Source: Burkholderiales bacterium
GTDB lineage: Bacteria; Pseudomonadota; Gammaproteobacteria; Burkholderiales; Burkholderiaceae_C
NCBI GenBank assembly: GCA_028868855.1
Contig: JAGWTR010000005.1
Span: 62,001 to 126,000 of the forward strand
Length of the DNA: 64,000 bases
Reading direction: 5' to 3'
The position numbers and the translations under genes were made by a program. Within the stretch, counting starts at the first letter, position 1, and each line of letters opens with the position of its first letter. Below are positions 9,012 through 18,341 of the stretch, piece by piece. The notes beneath the pieces are model-generated. The model was not told the origin of the DNA. It searched no databases and worked only from the letters and a program-made list of their open reading frames with translations.

Positions 9012-9946
9012 GCCAGCAAGAAGTCCTTGATCGTAGCGACCTGGTCGTCGGCGATCAGTGTGGGGGCGTGGCCCACGCCGTCGAACTCGACCAAGCGCGC
9101 CTTAGGGCCACGCTCGGTCATGCTGCGAGCGGTTTCGATGTCCAGCAGGTCCGATTGCTTGCCGCGCAACAGCAGCACCTGACACCTCAAGGCGTCGTAA
9201 ACCTGCCAGAGCATGGCTTCGCCACTGGTGGCCGCCTCAGCCGACATGGTTTTGAACGGCTCGGCGATGGCGGGGTCGTAATGCAGGATCAGGCCATGGC
9301 CGTCGGGTGCCGGGCGCAGCAGGGGGATGGACAAGGCCAGCCATTGCTGTGGCGTGTGCGGGCCAAAGCTGGTGGAAATGCTCCACAGGTAATCGGCGGC
9401 CTCTTGTTCATTGGCAAAGCGCTTGGGCTGCCCCAGGTACTCGCCAATGCGCATCAGGGCTTCGTGACTCAGGCGCGGACCCACATCGTTGAGCACCAGC
9501 TTGCGCAAAACCACGCCCGAGACCTCGGGTGGCAATGTGGAGAGCCCCAAGCCAATCAGACCGCCCATTGAGGTGCCGACCCAGTCCACCGTTAAGGGAC
9601 CGTCAGCCTTGAGTTGCGCGCGCAACTGTTGCATGAGCGCGACCATGTCAGACACGTAGGAGAAGACTTGATAGCCAGCCGGATCTGCCAACCAGTCGGA
9701 CTGGCCTCGTCCAACCACATCTGGGCAGATCACGCGATACTGGCTGCTCAAGGCCTGGGCCAGTGTGTCGAAATCCCGACCCTGACGGCTCAAACCGTGC
9801 ACGCACACCAGGATGCGAGGGTTGGATTCATCACCCCACGACCAGTAAGCCATGCGATGCGTCTGAGCATCCGTCTTGCTGCCACCCGGACACACCGCGT
9901 GGTGCAAGGTTGGGACGGAGGTCTTGTAGGGGGCCAAAGTGGTCAT
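9008..9946 (-). CDS. Alpha/beta-fold hydrolase
   Basis: The product, about 312 residues, starts MTTLAPYKTS. The fold shows the oxyanion region VCVHGLSRQG, nucleophile elbow GTSMGG (catalytic Ser), an Asp in the SDLLD segment and catalytic His in VGHAP, so the triad is complete. There is no signal peptide, so it is cytoplasmic. It precedes relA with a 4-base ATGA overlap. Homologues are annotated only as alpha/beta hydrolases, and the substrate cannot be read from sequence. A role tied to PHB or 3-hydroxybutyrate metabolism because of the divergent hbdH gene is possible but unproven. Confidence 0.85.
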   Translation of the reverse strand: MTTLAPYKTSVPTLHHAVCPGGSKTDAQTHRMAYWSWGDESNPRILVCVHGLSRQGRDFDTLAQALSSQYRVICPDVVGRGQSDWLADPAGYQVFSYVSDMVALMQQLRAQLKADGPLTVDWVGTSMGGLIGLGLSTLPPEVSGVVLRKLVLNDVGPRLSHEALMRIGEYLGQPKRFANEQEAADYLWSISTSFGPHTPQQWLALSIPLLRPAPDGHGLILHYDPAIAEPFKTMSAEAATSGEAMLWQVYDALRCQVLLLRGKQSDLLDIETARSMTERGPKARLVEFDGVGHAPTLIADDQVATIKDFLLA

Positions 9947-10016
9947 TGAGCTGCCTTCGACAGTGATAATGGGTTCAAACGGTATTGTCTTTCTTCTTCC
10001 AGACAGGAGACCTGAA

Positions 10017-10799
10017 ATGTTGAATGGAAAAACTGCCCTCGTCACGGGCTCGACCAGTGGCATTGGTCTGGGCATTGCGCAACAACTGGCCGCCCAGGGC
10101 GCCAACGTGATTCTGAACGGCTTTGGGGATGTCACCGGGCCCACGTCCGAAGTCCTGGCCGCCAGCAAGGCTCATGGCATCCGCGTGGGCTACCACGGTG
10201 CCGACATGAGCAAGCCTGCCGAGATCGAAGCCATGATGGCCTATGCCATGGCGGAATTTGGCGGTGTGGACATCCTGGTCAACAACGCCGGCATCCAGCA
10301 TGTGGCCAATGTTGAGAACTTTCCGCCTGAAAAATGGGACGCCATCCTCGCCATCAACCTGAGTTCGGCCTTTCACACCATGCGCCTGGCCGTGCCGGGC
10401 ATGCGGGCCAAGAACTGGGGCCGAATCATCAACCTGGCATCCGCCCATGGCTTGGTGGCCTCGGCGGGCAAGTCGGCGTATGTGGCGGCCAAGCATGGGC
10501 TGGTGGGCCTGACGAAGTCTGTGGCGCTTGAAACCGCCACCACCGGTGTCACTGTCAACGCCATCTGCCCAGGCTGGGTGCTGACGCCCCTGGTACAAAA
10601 ACAGATTGATGCCAAGGCCGAACGCGAAGGCATCAGCTTGGACGATGCGCAGCGCGGTCTGTTGGGTGAAAAACAGCCATCGCTTCAATTCGTGACCCCT
10701 ACGCAATTGGGCGATCTGGCGGTGTTCCTGTGCTCGTCGGCGGCCAGTAACGTGCGCGGCGCAGCGTGGAACGTCGATGGCGGCTGGCTGGCCCAGTGA
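10017..10799 (+). CDS. hbdH: 3-hydroxybutyrate dehydrogenase
   Basis: This NAD-dependent short-chain dehydrogenase interconverts 3-hydroxybutyrate and acetoacetate in PHB and ketone-body use. The 260-residue product starts MLNGKTALVTG after a strong AGGAGA. It shows the Gly-rich TGSTSGIGLGIA nucleotide motif, NNAGIQH, a catalytic Ser in NLASAHG, Tyr-x3-Lys in YVAAK and the NAICPGWVLTPLV segment typical of this subfamily. It is divergent from the hydrolase-relA pair and followed by mnmC eight bases later. The substrate assignment is good but rests on subfamily motifs. Confidence 0.88.
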   Translation: MLNGKTALVTGSTSGIGLGIAQQLAAQGANVILNGFGDVTGPTSEVLAASKAHGIRVGYHGADMSKPAEIEAMMAYAMAEFGGVDILVNNAGIQHVANVENFPPEKWDAILAINLSSAFHTMRLAVPGMRAKNWGRIINLASAHGLVASAGKSAYVAAKHGLVGLTKSVALETATTGVTVNAICPGWVLTPLVQKQIDAKAEREGISLDDAQRGLLGEKQPSLQFVTPTQLGDLAVFLCSSAASNVRGAAWNVDGGWLAQ

Positions 10800-10806
10800 C
10801 ATCGCC

Positions 10807-12783
10807 ATGACTCAATCCCACCACCCCTTGCTCGCCGGCAACCGCTTACCAGGCCGCTGGATGGGGCGCGACAGCTTTGTCATCCTGCAAGTCGGATTTG
10901 GCCTGGGTCACAACTTCCTGGACACCTGGGCGGCTTGGAAGGCCGATCCGAAGCGCTGCCAGCGCCTGGTGTTCATCGCCATCGAACCACATCCGCTGCC
11001 GAGGCAAACCCTCCAGCAGGTGCAGGCTGATCATGGGGAAAATCCCTCGTCAGACCACCCCCGTCTGGCACAACGGCTGGTGGACGCCTGGCCCGTACAA
11101 GTGCCGGGCCTGCACACCCTCAACTTTGAGGAAGGCCCCGCCAGTGGCGTGACCTTGCTGCTGTGTTTTGGTGAACTCACCGAGTTGATGCCGCAGATCG
11201 TGGCGCAGATTGATGCTTTTTTCCTTGATGACAGTCGACTGCAAAGCCAGCCACCCTTATTGGACAAAGAGCTCCTGTCTCGCCTGAGCCGAATCGCAGC
11301 GCCCGGAGCCTCAGCCGTTGCCTGCAGTTCGACGCCCGGGGTCCTAGACGGACTGAGTCTGGCCGGATTCGTGGTTGATCCGGTGCCGGGCCTCGCAGGC
11401 CATCCTGACTTGCTCACCGCTCGATTTGAGCCCCGACACCGCCCCTCCCCGCTGCCCGGAGGGCTCTGGCCCAACATGCCCGCGCCGGAGCGGCGACATG
11501 CCCTGATCATCGGCGCCGGCCTGGCCGGGTGTGCCACGGCCTGGGCCCTGGCTCGACAAGGCTGGCGCTGCACGCTGATTGATGCCCACCAAGCGCCCGC
11601 GCAAGCCGGCTCCGGCAACCCCTCCGGAGCGTTTCACAGCATCGTGCATGGGGAAGACGGCATCCACGCACGCACCCATCGTGCAGCCGCCTTGCACACG
11701 GCAAACCTGATCGCCCCCTGGGTGCAACAAGGACGCCTGGCAGGCGCCTGCGACGGCATGATGCGCCTGGACACCAAGACCAGCACCGACGAAGCGCTCG
11801 CACTGGTCCAGCACCTGAACCTGCCGACGGACTACGCGCGTTGGCTGGACCAGGCCGAAGCAGCCCAAGCCAGTGGCATTGGCCTGCCCCATGGCGGCTG
11901 GTTATTTCCACAAGGCGGCTGGTTGGACCCGGCTGGCTATGCCCAGCTTTTACTGGACGAAGCCCGTCGGCACTCGGACATTCAATGCCTGTGGGAGCAA
12001 TCGGTTCAGCATCTGCACAAGCAAGGCTCCGAGGACGCGCCTTTGTGGGGCGCGCTGGATGATCAGGGACGCACTATTGCCGAGGCCCCCGTGGTCGTGC
12101 TGGCCAACGCACAGGGTGCGGTTGAGCTGATGCGGTCCGTGGCGCAAGCCGCCAAGCTGCCCCTGTCTGGTTCACGCGGCCAAATCACCACCGTGCCACT
12201 GGAGTCCACCCCTGGGTGCCGCGCTCCGCGCATTCCGGTCTCAGGAGCCGGCTATGTGCTGCCCGCGCATCGTGGGCGCTTGCTGTGCGGCGCCACCAGC
12301 CAGCGCGACGACGCCGACCCAGCCATGCGCGAGGATGACCACTGGCACAACCTCAAGCACGCGATGCATCTGGGCTGCCTGCCGGAGGTGACACAGTTGC
12401 CGCACGCCCTGGAAGGGCGTGTCGGCTGGCGCGCCAGCACACCGGACCGGATGCCCTATGTCGGTGCTTGGCCCCTGGCACAAGCGATCGAGCCGGCGGG
12501 CCGCACCACAGGCGCTCCCGGCACCAAATCGACAAGAGTGGACCAGCCACGCTTCGTGCCGCGTCTGCGCGACGAACACGGCGGGGTTTATGTCAATGCG
12601 GGATTGGGCTCGCGCGGCATCATCTGGGCCGCACTGGGGAGCGAATTGCTGGCGTCGTGGATCACGGGTTGCCCCTGCCCAGTGGAGGCCGCCTTGCGCG
12701 ACGCCCTGGACCCGGCCCGCATCCTCACGCGGGCCATTGCCAAGGAGTCGGGGCGCTCAACTCAGGCGGATGCTTCAGCCTGA
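10807..12783 (+). CDS. mnmC: MnmC-like bifunctional tRNA 5-methylaminomethyl-2-thiouridine biosynthesis protein
   Basis: MnmC finishes mnm5s2U34 in tRNA: its C-terminal FAD domain removes the carboxymethyl group and its N-terminal MnmD domain methylates. The product has 658 residues. The FAD oxidoreductase half begins with IIGAGLAGCATAWALA (about 234-249) and looks complete, ending with VNAGLGSRGIIWA. The N-terminal half is odd. It starts at HPLLAGNRLPGRW, lacking the usual leading DDVYF/ETRYVFL segment; GFGTGLNFL is GFGLGHNFL; and the usual FLDGFAPxxNPxMW catalytic loop reads FFLDDSRLQSQPP. Methyltransferase activity is therefore doubtful. The gene overlaps a convergent small gene. Confidence 0.85.
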   Translation: MTQSHHPLLAGNRLPGRWMGRDSFVILQVGFGLGHNFLDTWAAWKADPKRCQRLVFIAIEPHPLPRQTLQQVQADHGENPSSDHPRLAQRLVDAWPVQVPGLHTLNFEEGPASGVTLLLCFGELTELMPQIVAQIDAFFLDDSRLQSQPPLLDKELLSRLSRIAAPGASAVACSSTPGVLDGLSLAGFVVDPVPGLAGHPDLLTARFEPRHRPSPLPGGLWPNMPAPERRHALIIGAGLAGCATAWALARQGWRCTLIDAHQAPAQAGSGNPSGAFHSIVHGEDGIHARTHRAAALHTANLIAPWVQQGRLAGACDGMMRLDTKTSTDEALALVQHLNLPTDYARWLDQAEAAQASGIGLPHGGWLFPQGGWLDPAGYAQLLLDEARRHSDIQCLWEQSVQHLHKQGSEDAPLWGALDDQGRTIAEAPVVVLANAQGAVELMRSVAQAAKLPLSGSRGQITTVPLESTPGCRAPRIPVSGAGYVLPAHRGRLLCGATSQRDDADPAMREDDHWHNLKHAMHLGCLPEVTQLPHALEGRVGWRASTPDRMPYVGAWPLAQAIEPAGRTTGAPGTKSTRVDQPRFVPRLRDEHGGVYVNAGLGSRGIIWAALGSELLASWITGCPCPVEAALRDALDPARILTRAIAKESGRSTQADASA

Positions 12784-12977
12784 GGCGCAGCGTCGGCATC
12801 ATTGCCGGACTCGCCGCCTTCTGGAGCGTCCTCAGCGCGGTCGCCGCCTTCTTGTTCGGCATCCGGCGCGGAACCATCAGCAGCCCCACTACGGCGCTGC
12901 TGAATTTTTTCTTCTTTCTTTTTCTTCTTAGCGAGTTCGCGCTGGCGCTTTTCAAATTGATAGTTGGGTTTTGCCAA
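12762..12977 (-). CDS. Small lysine-rich conserved protein, TTG start
   Basis: The product is 71 residues: AKPNYQFEKRQRELAKKKKK after the initiator, then a Glu/Asp/Ala/Gly-rich acidic tail. The start is a TTG preceded by a strong AGGAGAGG about six bases upstream; longer ATG-started versions ignore this site. Small proteins with this KPNYQFEKRQRE opening are, as I recall, common in Burkholderiales but have no assigned function. The charge pattern (basic helix, acidic disordered tail) suggests nucleic-acid or ribosome contact, which is inference only. The 3' end overlaps mnmC by 22 bases, convergent. Confidence 0.75.
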   Translation of the reverse strand: MAKPNYQFEKRQRELAKKKKKEEKIQQRRSGAADGSAPDAEQEGGDRAEDAPEGGESGNDADAAPQAEASA

Positions 12978-13086
12978 TTGATGTCCTCTCCTGACGCCGA
13001 CCGTGGGCATCGATTCCGCCATTGTCGGCGCAAAACCCTGCCTCGTCAGCCTGGGTACACTGGCAAACCCGAAAAATACTTGCGTC

Positions 13087-13488
13087 ATGACCGACAAACT
13101 GCGCGTGGACAAATGGCTCTGGGCTGCCCGTTTTTACAAAACGCGCAGCCTGGCCGCTGATGACATCGACAAAGGCCGAGTCCAGGTCGATGAAGTGACG
13201 GCCAAGCCCTCGCGAGAGCTGAAAGTGGGCGACCGGGTAGATGTTCGCCAGGGCGCCCTGATTCGCACCGTGGTCGTGCAGGCCATCAGCCCCACGCGAG
13301 GCCCAGCCAGCGTGGCCCAGGCCCTGTACCAGGAAACCGCCGAAAGCGTGGCGCGGCGGGAACGCTTTGCAGAACAGCGCCGCCTGCAACCCGAACCGGC
13401 GTTGAGCATCGACGAAGGCCGCCCGACCAAGCGCGACCGTCGCCAACTGGCCGACTGGACTCGCTGGAGCGCCAAAGCCGACGACTGA
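13087..13488 (+). CDS. hslR: Hsp15-like S4-domain RNA-binding heat shock protein
   Basis: The product, about 133 residues, opens with an S4 RNA-binding domain ([19 protein letters not shown], then [21 protein letters not shown]). Hsp15 binds free 50S subunits carrying nascent chains and helps recycle stalled subunits. A C-terminal basic tail ([15 protein letters not shown]) is typical. The start [10 protein letters not shown] was chosen at the domain boundary; no clear Shine-Dalgarno is visible. It lies just before the grpE-dnaK-dnaJ heat-shock cluster, consistent with its stress role. Confidence 0.88.
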   Translation: MTDKLRVDKWLWAARFYKTRSLAADDIDKGRVQVDEVTAKPSRELKVGDRVDVRQGALIRTVVVQAISPTRGPASVAQALYQETAESVARRERFAEQRRLQPEPALSIDEGRPTKRDRRQLADWTRWSAKADD

Positions 13489-13506
13489 TTTTTTATCCGC
13501 AAGGGC

Positions 13507-13534
13507 CTTGAAAGCCCCAACCCCGCCCCGATAT
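13507..13534 (+). promoter_or_regulatory. Sigma32-like heat-shock promoter upstream of grpE
   Basis: CTTGAAA (13507-13513) is followed after 12 bases by CCCCGATAT (13526-13534), close to the RpoH consensus CTTGAAA-n(11-16)-CCCCATnT. It lies about 40 bases before the grpE start codon and would drive grpE-dnaK-dnaJ. Confidence 0.75.
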
Positions 13535-13570
13535 CAGCAGGGTTTTGATGACTTCACACTAAAAAACACC

Positions 13571-14113
13571 ATGAGCGACACGCCTTCGACCGCCGGCAAC
13601 CCCGACTACCCTGATGCACCCAGCGACGGCGAAACCGCGCAAGGCAGCATTGAGCAGCAACTGGCAGAGTTGCAGGCAAAGCACACTGAGGTGTCTGACG
13701 CCTATCTGCGCGCCAAGGCCGAGACGGAAAACATCCGCCGCCGCGCCGAGGAAGAAATTGCCAAGGCACGAAAATTCGCGGTCGAGGCCTTTGCCGACAG
13801 CCTGCTGCCCGTCAAAGACAGCCTGGAAGCGGCCATCGCCACCCAAATTGCCAAGCCCGACACCCCCATGGCCACCGTCATGGATGGCGTGCAAGCCACG
13901 CTGCGCCAGCTGGGCTCGGCCCTGGAACGCAACAAGGTCATGGAAATCAACCCGGCCGCCGGCGAAAAGTTCGACCCGCATCAGCACCAGGCCATCAGCA
14001 TGGTGCCCGCCGAGCAGGAGGCCAACACCGTGGTCGGCGTGCTGCAAAAAGGTTACCTGATCTCGGACCGAGTGCTGCGCCCTGCCCTGGTCACTGTGGC
14101 TGCGCCTAAATAA
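13571..14113 (+). CDS. grpE: Nucleotide exchange factor GrpE
   Basis: GrpE releases ADP from DnaK. The 180-residue product has an acidic, disordered leader, a long coiled coil ([36 protein letters not shown]) and the C-terminal beta domain with the signature [16 protein letters not shown] and [22 protein letters not shown]. The start at MSDTPST follows the sigma32-like promoter. The family signature is intact and length usual for beta-proteobacteria. dnaK follows after 81 bases that contain a second sigma32-like site. Confidence 0.97.
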   Translation: MSDTPSTAGNPDYPDAPSDGETAQGSIEQQLAELQAKHTEVSDAYLRAKAETENIRRRAEEEIAKARKFAVEAFADSLLPVKDSLEAAIATQIAKPDTPMATVMDGVQATLRQLGSALERNKVMEINPAAGEKFDPHQHQAISMVPAEQEANTVVGVLQKGYLISDRVLRPALVTVAAPK

Positions 14114-14125
14114 GCAGTCACCGGG

Positions 14126-14153
14126 CTTGAAAAGCCGCCAGAAGTACCTATCT
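14126..14153 (+). promoter_or_regulatory. Possible second sigma32-like promoter upstream of dnaK
   Basis: CTTGAAA (14126-14132) is followed after 14 bases by CCTATCT (14147-14153), a weaker match to the RpoH -10. The first box also lies inside a small hairpin (GGCTT/AAGCC), so a structural role is an alternative. It would let dnaK be expressed independently of grpE. Confidence 0.5.
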
Positions 14154-14194
14154 GATTCTCAAGCAAATTTCTCAGTTTCCAAGGAGCTACAAAC

Positions 14195-16138
14195 ATGGGC
14201 AAGATCATCGGCATTGACTTGGGCACCACGAACTCGTGCGTGTCCGTCATGGAAGGCAACACTCCTAGAGTGATCGAAAACAGCGAAGGTGCCCGCACCA
14301 CGCCGTCGATCATTGCGTATCAGGAAGATGGCGAAGTCCTGGTCGGCGCCTCGGCCAAGCGCCAGGCCGTCACCAATCCGCGCAACACGCTGTATGCGGT
14401 CAAACGCCTGATTGGTCGCAAATTCACTGAAAAAGAAGTCCAAAAAGACATCGAGTTGATGCCTTACACCATCGCGGCGGCCGACAACGGCGACGCGTGG
14501 GTAGAAGTGCGCGGCAAGAAAATGGCCCCGCAGCAGATCAGCGCTGACATCTTGCGCAAGATGAAGAAAACCGCCGAGGACTATCTGGGCGAAGAAGTGA
14601 CCGAAGCCGTGATCACGGTGCCCGCCTATTTCAACGACGCACAGCGCCAGGCCACCAAGGACGCTGGCCGCATCGCCGGCCTGGACGTCAAGCGCATCAT
14701 CAACGAGCCCACCGCTGCGGCCCTGGCCTTCGGCCTGGACAAGACCAGCACGGGCGACCGCAAGATTGCCGTGTATGACCTGGGTGGCGGCACGTTTGAC
14801 GTGTCCATCATCGAAATCGCCGACGTGGACGGCGAAAAGCAGTTCGAAGTGCTGTCGACCAACGGCGATACCTTCCTGGGCGGCGAAGACTTCGACCAGC
14901 GCATCATCGACTTCATCGTGGCCGAGTTCAAGAAGGACCAGGGCGTGGACCTGACCAAGGACGTGCTGGCCCTGCAACGCCTGAAGGAAGCCGCTGAAAA
15001 GGCCAAGATCGAGCTGTCAAACTCCGCTCAAACCGACGTCAACCTGCCCTACATCACCGCTGACGCGACCGGCCCGAAGCACCTGAACGTCAAGCTGACC
15101 CGTGCCAAGCTGGAGTCGCTGGTTGAAGAGTTGATTGAACGTACCATCGCGCCTTGCCGCATGGCCATCAAGGACGCTGGCGTGAGCGTGGCCGACATTC
15201 AGGACGTGATCCTGGTTGGCGGCATGACCCGCATGCCCAAGGTGCAAGAGAAGGTCAAGGAATTCTTCGGCAAGGATCCCCGCAAGGACGTCAACCCCGA
15301 TGAGGCCGTGGCGGTGGGTGCCGCCATCCAAGGCCAGGTGCTGGCCGGCGACCGCACCGACGTGCTGCTGCTGGACGTCACCCCGCTGTCCCTGGGCATT
15401 GAAACCATGGGCGGCGTCATGACCAAGATGATCGCCAAGAACACGACCATCCCGACCAAGTTTGCGCAAACCTTCTCAACGGCCGAAGACAGCCAGCCTG
15501 CGGTGACCATCAAGGTCTTCCAGGGTGAGCGTGAACTGGCCTCGGGCAACAAGATGCTGGGCGAGTTCAACCTCGAAGGCATCCCGCCCGCACCGCGTGG
15601 CACACCTCAGATCGAAGTCTCCTTTGACATCGATGCCAACGGCATCCTGCACGTGGGCGCCAAGGACAAGGGCACCGGCAAGGAAAACAAGATCACCATC
15701 AAGGCGAACTCGGGCCTGACCGAAGATGAGATCCAGAAGATGGTGAAAGACGCCGAACTCAACGCCGCCGACGACCACAAGAAGGTGGAACTGGTTCAAG
15801 CCAAGAACCAAGGCGACGCCATGGTTCACAGCGTACGCAAGTCCCTGACTGAGTACGGCGACAAGCTCGAGGCCGATGAAAAGGACAAGATCGAAGCCGC
15901 CATCAAGGAAGTCGAAGAGGCCATCAAGGGCGACGACAAGGCCGATATCGAGGCCAAGACCAACACCTTGATGACGGCCAGCCAGAAGCTGGGCGAGAAG
16001 ATGTACGCCGACATGCAAGCCTCGCAGGCGGCCGCCGGTGGCGGCGCAGCCCAGGGCGGTGCCGAGGCAGCCGCCGAGGGCAAGCCCGCCGACGACAATG
16101 TCGTAGACGCCGAGTTCAAGGAAGTCAAGAAAGACTAA
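14195..16138 (+). CDS. dnaK: Molecular chaperone DnaK (Hsp70)
   Basis: This is the ATP-dependent Hsp70 chaperone, 647 residues, start [15 protein letters not shown] after AAGGAG. The ATPase domain shows phosphate 1 (GIDLGTTNS), the VPAYFND block, phosphate 2 ([11 protein letters not shown]) and the adenosine motif ([13 protein letters not shown]). The substrate domain holds the [13 protein letters not shown] stretch, and a helical lid ends in a Gly/Ala-rich tail and the [11 protein letters not shown] terminus characteristic of proteobacterial DnaK. It is in line with grpE and dnaJ and apparently complete. Confidence 0.98.
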   Translation: MGKIIGIDLGTTNSCVSVMEGNTPRVIENSEGARTTPSIIAYQEDGEVLVGASAKRQAVTNPRNTLYAVKRLIGRKFTEKEVQKDIELMPYTIAAADNGDAWVEVRGKKMAPQQISADILRKMKKTAEDYLGEEVTEAVITVPAYFNDAQRQATKDAGRIAGLDVKRIINEPTAAALAFGLDKTSTGDRKIAVYDLGGGTFDVSIIEIADVDGEKQFEVLSTNGDTFLGGEDFDQRIIDFIVAEFKKDQGVDLTKDVLALQRLKEAAEKAKIELSNSAQTDVNLPYITADATGPKHLNVKLTRAKLESLVEELIERTIAPCRMAIKDAGVSVADIQDVILVGGMTRMPKVQEKVKEFFGKDPRKDVNPDEAVAVGAAIQGQVLAGDRTDVLLLDVTPLSLGIETMGGVMTKMIAKNTTIPTKFAQTFSTAEDSQPAVTIKVFQGERELASGNKMLGEFNLEGIPPAPRGTPQIEVSFDIDANGILHVGAKDKGTGKENKITIKANSGLTEDEIQKMVKDAELNAADDHKKVELVQAKNQGDAMVHSVRKSLTEYGDKLEADEKDKIEAAIKEVEEAIKGDDKADIEAKTNTLMTASQKLGEKMYADMQASQAAAGGGAAQGGAEAAAEGKPADDNVVDAEFKEVKKD

Positions 16139-16161
16139 GGGCGGCGTTTGCCGCAACCTTT

Positions 16162-16212
16162 GGGGCACAGGCCGTGTGAGAGACCCTCTCGCGCCCCTGT
16201 GCCCCTTATTGT
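16162..16212 (+). terminator. Strong hairpin between dnaK and dnaJ
   Basis: The 10-bp stem GGGGCACAGG/CCTGTGCCCC (16162-16171 with 16196-16205) encloses about 24 bases and is followed by TTATTGTT. It could be a partial terminator or an mRNA-processing/stability element that sets DnaK above DnaJ. The run of T is short, so read-through is likely. Confidence 0.6.
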
Positions 16213-16233
16213 TACTCCCAGCCTGAAAGCATC

Positions 16234-17385
16234 ATGGCGAAACGCGATTACTACGAAGTCTTGGGACTCGCCAAAGGCGCCTCCGAAGAAGACATCAAAA
16301 AGGCCTACCGCAAGCTGGCCATGAAGCATCACCCTGACCGCAATCAGGGTGAGAAGTCGAAAGAAGCCGAAGAGAAGTTCAAGGAGGCCAAGGAGGCCTA
16401 TGAAATGCTCTCGGACGCCAAGAAGCGTGCGGCCTACGACCAGTTCGGCCATGCCGGAGTCGACCCGAACATGGGTGGGCGCGGCGGCCCGGGCGGTGAA
16501 GGTTTTGGCGGTTTTGCCGAAGCGTTTGGCGACATCTTCGGCGACATCTTCGGGCAAGGTGGTCAAGGCGGAGGCGCACGTCGCAGCGGCGGACCACAGG
16601 TTTACCGTGGCAGCGACTTGTCGTACGCCATGGAGATCACGCTGGAAGAAGCCGCGACAGGCAAGGACACCCAGATCCGCATCCCCAGTTGGGAGGACTG
16701 CACCACCTGCAGCGGCACAGGAGCCAAACCCGGCACGAGCGCCAAGACCTGCCCGACCTGTAACGGCGCCGGCACAGTCCACATGCGCCAGGGGTTTTTC
16801 AGCGTTCAGCAAACCTGCCCTCACTGTCACGGCACGGGCAAAGTCATTCCCGAGCCCTGCACAGCCTGCAGTGGCCAGGGGCGCATCAAGAAAACCAAAA
16901 CGCTGGAAGTCAAGATTCCGGGCGGCATCAACGAAGGCATGCGCATCCGCTCGGCGGGCAACGGCGAGCCGGGCACCAATGGCGGCCCCTCCGGCGATCT
17001 GTACATTGAGATCCGCATCAAGCAGCACGATATTTTTGAGCGTGACGGTGATGACCTGCACTGCTCCGTGCCCATTCCCCTGACCAGCGCGGCGCTGGGT
17101 GGAAACATCGAAGTGCCCACGCTAGGTGGCAAGGCTGAGATCGAAATCCCTGAAGGCACGCAGCACGGCAAGACCTTCCGCCTGCGCGGCAAGGGCATCA
17201 AGGGCATTCGCGCCAGCTATCCCGGTGATCTGTACTGCCACGTCGTGGTCGAGACACCAGTCAAACTGACCGAGCACCAGCGCAAACTGCTCAAGGAGCT
17301 GGATGAGTCCTTCCGCAAGGGCGGCGAAAAGCACTCGCCCAACAGCAAATCCTGGACAGACCGCGTGAAGAACATCTTCAAGTGA
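16234..17385 (+). CDS. dnaJ: Chaperone protein DnaJ (Hsp40)
   Basis: This is the co-chaperone that delivers clients to DnaK and stimulates its ATPase. The 383-residue product has a J domain with HPD (KHHPDRN) at about 30-40, a Gly/Phe-rich linker ([13 protein letters not shown]), four zinc-binding CxxCxGxG repeats ([32 protein letters not shown]) at about 150-215, and C-terminal peptide-binding domains ([10 protein letters not shown]). All repeats are intact. It is the canonical type-I DnaJ, distinct from cbpA at 3.9 kb, and is placed after dnaK as usual. Confidence 0.98.
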   Translation: MAKRDYYEVLGLAKGASEEDIKKAYRKLAMKHHPDRNQGEKSKEAEEKFKEAKEAYEMLSDAKKRAAYDQFGHAGVDPNMGGRGGPGGEGFGGFAEAFGDIFGDIFGQGGQGGGARRSGGPQVYRGSDLSYAMEITLEEAATGKDTQIRIPSWEDCTTCSGTGAKPGTSAKTCPTCNGAGTVHMRQGFFSVQQTCPHCHGTGKVIPEPCTACSGQGRIKKTKTLEVKIPGGINEGMRIRSAGNGEPGTNGGPSGDLYIEIRIKQHDIFERDGDDLHCSVPIPLTSAALGGNIEVPTLGGKAEIEIPEGTQHGKTFRLRGKGIKGIRASYPGDLYCHVVVETPVKLTEHQRKLLKELDESFRKGGEKHSPNSKSWTDRVKNIFK

Positions 17386-17420
17386 TCAAGCGCCAAGCAT
17401 GACCAGGAACCACGGCCCTT

Positions 17421-18329
17421 ATGTCTGCCAACGCCGATTCGCTCAAATCCATCCTGTTTGCCCTCGGCGCCAATTTCGCCATTGCCGTGTCCAAAACCGC
17501 AGGGGCTGCCTTCACCGGTTCATCGTCCATGTTGGCCGAAGCGATCCACTCCTACGCCGATTGTGGCAATCAGGCCTTGCTGCTGTGGGGCATGAAGGAG
17601 GCCAAAATGCCCCCGACACCGGATCACCCCTTGGGTCATGGCAAGGCATCGTACTTCTGGAGCTTCATCGTAGCGCTGATGCTGTTCAGCATGGGCGGAC
17701 TGTTCTCCATCTACGAAGGCGTGCACAAGCTGCACAGCACCGAGCCCTTGCAATACGCTTGGGTGGCCGTGGGCATTCTGGCCTTTGGCGTGATGGCTGA
17801 AGGCGTCTCCCTATGGGGCGCCTTGCGCGAGATCCGTAAGGACCTGGGCAACAAGAGTTTGTGGCAATGGTTTCGCAGCACCCGCCAAAGCGAGTTGCTG
17901 GTCATTGTGGGTGAAGACCTTGCCGCGCTGGGCGGTTTGACATTGGCGCTGGCCTTCATCCTGTTATCCATCGCCACCGGCAACCCCATGTGGGATGCCG
18001 TGGGTTCGATCGCCATTGGCATCTTGCTGGTGCTGGTGGCCATCGCCGTGGGCGTGGAAGTCAAGGCATTGCTGGTCGGTCAAAGCGCCGAGCCCGAAGT
18101 GCTGGCCCAGATGCGCAGCCATCTGACCAGCCAGCCTGAAGTGGCCCAGCTCTACAACCTGCTCACGCAACAGCTGGGTGGCGACATCATGGTGTCGATC
18201 AAGGCCGGCATGCACCTGACCGGAAGCGAAGCTGGCCTGATCGAAGCCATCAACCGTGTCGAGCGCGGGTTCAAGCAGGCTTTCCCCAGCGTGCGCTGGG
18301 TGTTTTTCGAACCCGACCTGGAAGACTGA
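17421..18329 (+). CDS. Cation diffusion facilitator family transporter
   Basis: The 302-residue inner-membrane metal/proton antiporter family protein has about six membrane helices. The TM2 metal site AEAIHSYADCGNQ (H-x3-D) and the TM5 region are visible, plus HPLGHGKASYFW after TM2, typical of this CDF clade. The cytoplasmic C-terminal domain is short. Zn, Fe or Mn is possible and cannot be resolved here. It lies 35 bases after dnaJ on the same strand and converges with the decarboxylase gene. Confidence 0.88.
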   Translation: MSANADSLKSILFALGANFAIAVSKTAGAAFTGSSSMLAEAIHSYADCGNQALLLWGMKEAKMPPTPDHPLGHGKASYFWSFIVALMLFSMGGLFSIYEGVHKLHSTEPLQYAWVAVGILAFGVMAEGVSLWGALREIRKDLGNKSLWQWFRSTRQSELLVIVGEDLAALGGLTLALAFILLSIATGNPMWDAVGSIAIGILLVLVAIAVGVEVKALLVGQSAEPEVLAQMRSHLTSQPEVAQLYNLLTQQLGGDIMVSIKAGMHLTGSEAGLIEAINRVERGFKQAFPSVRWVFFEPDLED

Positions 18330-18341
18330 GCGACGCGCGGA

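Noticed and set aside
7641-9182. Open frame antisense to relA
   Set aside because: Runs across the relA/hydrolase junction and has low-complexity composition; no support.
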